From Streptomyces sp. 130 (lineage in GTDB: Bacteria; Actinomycetota; Actinomycetes; Streptomycetales; Streptomycetaceae): a stretch of 64,000 nucleotides of DNA. The translations under genes were made by a program, and so were the position numbers. Positions 62,214 to 64,000 of the stretch are shown in pieces. The DNA lies in assembly GCF_007096885.1 (NCBI RefSeq), contig NZ_VJNO01000007.1, positions 124,001 through 188,000 on the forward strand, given 5' to 3'. The notes under the pieces were generated by a model. It saw only the letters and a program-made list of their open reading frames with translations. It did no database searches and was not told where the DNA came from. Each line of letters begins with the position of its first letter. Position 1 is the stretch's first letter.

Positions 62214-62908
62214 CCGACACGCCTGTCCGGCTCCTGATCATCGACGACGACCCGCTCGTCCGGGCCGGGCTGACCCTGATGCTGGGCGGCGCCGACGACA
62301 TCGACATCGTGGGCGAGGGCGCCGACGGCGGCGAGGCGGCGGAGCTTGTCGACCGGCTGCGGCCCGACGTGGTCCTGATGGACATCCGGATGCCGGTCGT
62401 GGACGGCCTGACCGCCACCGAAGCGCTGCGCGCCCGGCCCGACGCGCCGGAGGTCGTCGTCCTGACCACCTTCCACGCCGACGAGCAGGTGCTGCGTGCC
62501 ATCCGCGCCGGGGCCGCCGGCTTCGTCCTCAAGGACACCCCGCCCGCCCGCATCGTGGAGTCGGTGCGCCGGGTCGCGGCCGGCGACCCGGTCCTCTCAC
62601 CCGCCGTCACCCGGCAGCTCATGGCCCGGGCGGCCGGCGCCGGGCAGGAGGAGCGCGTGGACCGGGCCGCCCGGGCGCGCGAGCGGATCGCGCTGCTCGC
62701 CGACCGGGAACGCGAGGTGGCCGTCGCCGTGGGACGGGGCCGGTCCAACGCGGAGATCGCCGCGGCGCTCTACCTCAGCGTCGCCACGGTGAAGACCCAG
62801 GTCTCCCGCATCCTCGCCAAGTTCGGCTTCAACAACCGCGTCCAGATCGCCCTGCTCGTCCACGACGCCGGCCTGCTCGACGACGAGAGCGGATCGAATC
62901 CGGCCTGA
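62210..62908 (+). CDS. NarL/LuxR-type response regulator
   Basis: The 232-residue protein has a receiver domain (LLIIDDDPLVRAGL, Asp in VVLMDIRMPVVDG near residue 58, TTFHADE, KDTPPAR) and a LuxR helix-turn-helix (LADREREVAVAVGRGRSNAE, TVKTQVSRILAKFG). It overlaps the kinase gene by ATGA and forms a two-component pair with it. Targets are unknown. Confidence 0.95.
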   Translation: MTDTPVRLLIIDDDPLVRAGLTLMLGGADDIDIVGEGADGGEAAELVDRLRPDVVLMDIRMPVVDGLTATEALRARPDAPEVVVLTTFHADEQVLRAIRAGAAGFVLKDTPPARIVESVRRVAAGDPVLSPAVTRQLMARAAGAGQEERVDRAARARERIALLADREREVAVAVGRGRSNAEIAAALYLSVATVKTQVSRILAKFGFNNRVQIALLVHDAGLLDDESGSNPA

Positions 62909-62993
62909 GGTCCGGCGTTCCCGGCAGGCGCCCCGCATACGCTGAACGGGCCGGTCCTCGCAGCGGGGACGACACGACCGGGAGGGCGGGCCC

Positions 62994-64000
62994 ATGTCCG
63001 AAGTCGATGTGGATCTCAGCGGGTTGGCCGACTTCACCGCGCATCCTTACCCCTACTACGAGCGGATGCGCGCGGCCGGACCCGTGCACCTCGTCCGCAC
63101 CGGCGAGTTCGACCGCGTCTGGCTCGTCGTCGGATACGACGAGGGCCGGGCCGTCCTGGCCGACCAGCGCTTCGGCAAGGACTGGCGCGCGCTGCCCGGT
63201 GAGACCGGCGGCGACCCGATCAACGCCAACATGCTGGAGACGGACGCCCCCGACCACACCCGGCTGCGCAAGCTCGTCGCCCGCGAGTTCACCCCGCGCC
63301 GGATCGAGGCGCTGCGCCCCCGGGTCGAGGAGATCACCGGCGGACTCCTCGACCTCATGGTCCCCGAAGGCCGCGCCGATCTCGTGGACGCGCTCGCCTT
63401 CCCGCTCCCCATGACCGTGATCTGCGAGCTGCTCGGCGTCCCCGACCTGGACCGCTCCGCCTTCCGCAAGCTGTCCAACGGCGTCGTCGCCCCCGTGAAC
63501 GCGGAGGAGGAGGGCGAGTCGGTCCGCGCCATGGGCGGCTATCTCACGGAGCTCATCGAGGAGAAGCGCCGCTCACCCGGCGACGACCTGCTCAGCGCCC
63601 TGATCGCCACCCGCCACGAGGACGACGACGCGCTCTCGCCCGACGAGCTGGTCGGCATGGCCTTCCTGCTGCTCGTCGCCGGCCACGAGACGACGGTCAA
63701 CCTCATCTCCAACGGCGTACGCGCCCTCCTCGCCCACCCGGACCAGCTCGCCGCCCTCCGCGCCGACCTCTCGCTCCTCGACGGCGCGGTCGAGGAGATG
63801 CTGCGCTACGACGGACCCGTCGAGACGGCCACCCTCCGCTTCGCCCGGGAACCGGTCGAGGTGGGCTCCCGGACCATCGGGACCGGCGACGCGATCCTGG
63901 TCTCCCTCGCCGGCTGCGACCGGGACCCGGCCCGCTACCCAGGGCCCGACCGCTTCGACATCCGCCGCGACACCCGCGGCCACCTCGCCTTCGGACACGG
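62994..64000 (+). CDS. Cytochrome P450 (3' end outside the window)
   Basis: The visible 335 residues match a bacterial class I P450: the I-helix LLLVAGHETTVNLI near residue 230, the ExxR motif in EEMLRYDG near 265, and FGHG just before the edge, where the haem-cysteine loop would begin. GGGAGG lies upstream of the ATG. It needs a ferredoxin and reductase. The substrate is unknown, and the next gene outside the window may be its ferredoxin. Confidence 0.93.
   Translation, partial: MSEVDVDLSGLADFTAHPYPYYERMRAAGPVHLVRTGEFDRVWLVVGYDEGRAVLADQRFGKDWRALPGETGGDPINANMLETDAPDHTRLRKLVAREFTPRRIEALRPRVEEITGGLLDLMVPEGRADLVDALAFPLPMTVICELLGVPDLDRSAFRKLSNGVVAPVNAEEEGESVRAMGGYLTELIEEKRRSPGDDLLSALIATRHEDDDALSPDELVGMAFLLLVAGHETTVNLISNGVRALLAHPDQLAALRADLSLLDGAVEEMLRYDGPVETATLRFAREPVEVGSRTIGTGDAILVSLAGCDRDPARYPGPDRFDIRRDTRGHLAFGH

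Overview
The window is high-GC DNA with strong GC bias at third codon positions, GTG/TTG starts and dense, often 4-bp-overlapping operons. The gene content (paired LuxR-type two-component systems, chitin enzymes with DasR-type operators, an AllR-controlled allantoin/glyoxylate regulon, mycothiol-type proteins) points to a Streptomyces chromosome. The gene order resembles what I remember of the S. coelicolor allantoin/glyoxylate region, but I could not check that.

Layout. 1-8.5 kb: the tail of an unidentified gene, a LuxR-type regulator with a 51-bp repeat at its 3' end, two acyl-CoA synthetases, small hypothetical genes, and a cupin/alcohol dehydrogenase pair facing an MmyB-type regulator. 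8.5-18.2 kb: glyoxylate carboligase (gcl), catalase, tartronate semialdehyde reductase and hydroxypyruvate isomerase. An accessory patch (about 10.5-13.4 kb) with an acetyltransferase, an odd membrane protein and a decayed IS701-type transposase interrupts them, followed by an IMP-cyclohydrolase-like gene and a MITE-like foldback element. 18.3-25.7 kb: glycan use, with a CBM3-GH16 enzyme, a GH20 hexosaminidase, a sugar ABC importer and its GntR regulator. 25.8-34.4 kb: a lactonase-like protein, then purine catabolism: a regulator pair, uraD-uraH-uricase, two nucleobase permeases and 8-oxoguanine deaminase. 34.4-49.4 kb: chitosanase, hydrolases, a DasR-type-controlled FnIII lipoprotein, a four-gene MoxR/VWA/ankyrin/LRR operon, a non-canonical tRNA-like gene, a GH18 chitinase, and a repeat-peptide/JmjC-oxygenase/ferredoxin-like trio. 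49.4-58.7 kb: malate synthase, a MocA-like protein, a two-component system with an ABC exporter, and allR/allB. 58.7-64 kb: an aldo/keto reductase, a DMT transporter, a second two-component system and a truncated P450.

How it works together. Purines enter through the permeases and become urate. Uricase, UraH and UraD give allantoin, and AllB gives allantoate. The glyoxylate produced downstream is used by malate synthase or by gcl, hyi and glxR. Catalase would remove the peroxide made by uricase. The promoters support this. gcl, hyi, aceB and allB each carry two TTCC-N7-GGAA-like sites whose centres are exactly 21 bp apart. The catalase, uraD, aceB and allB upstream regions share a second palindrome close to TCAACAAACTGTTGA. 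Allantoicase is absent after allB. The least explained systems are the MoxR/VWA/Ank/LRR operon and the repeat-peptide/JmjC trio.
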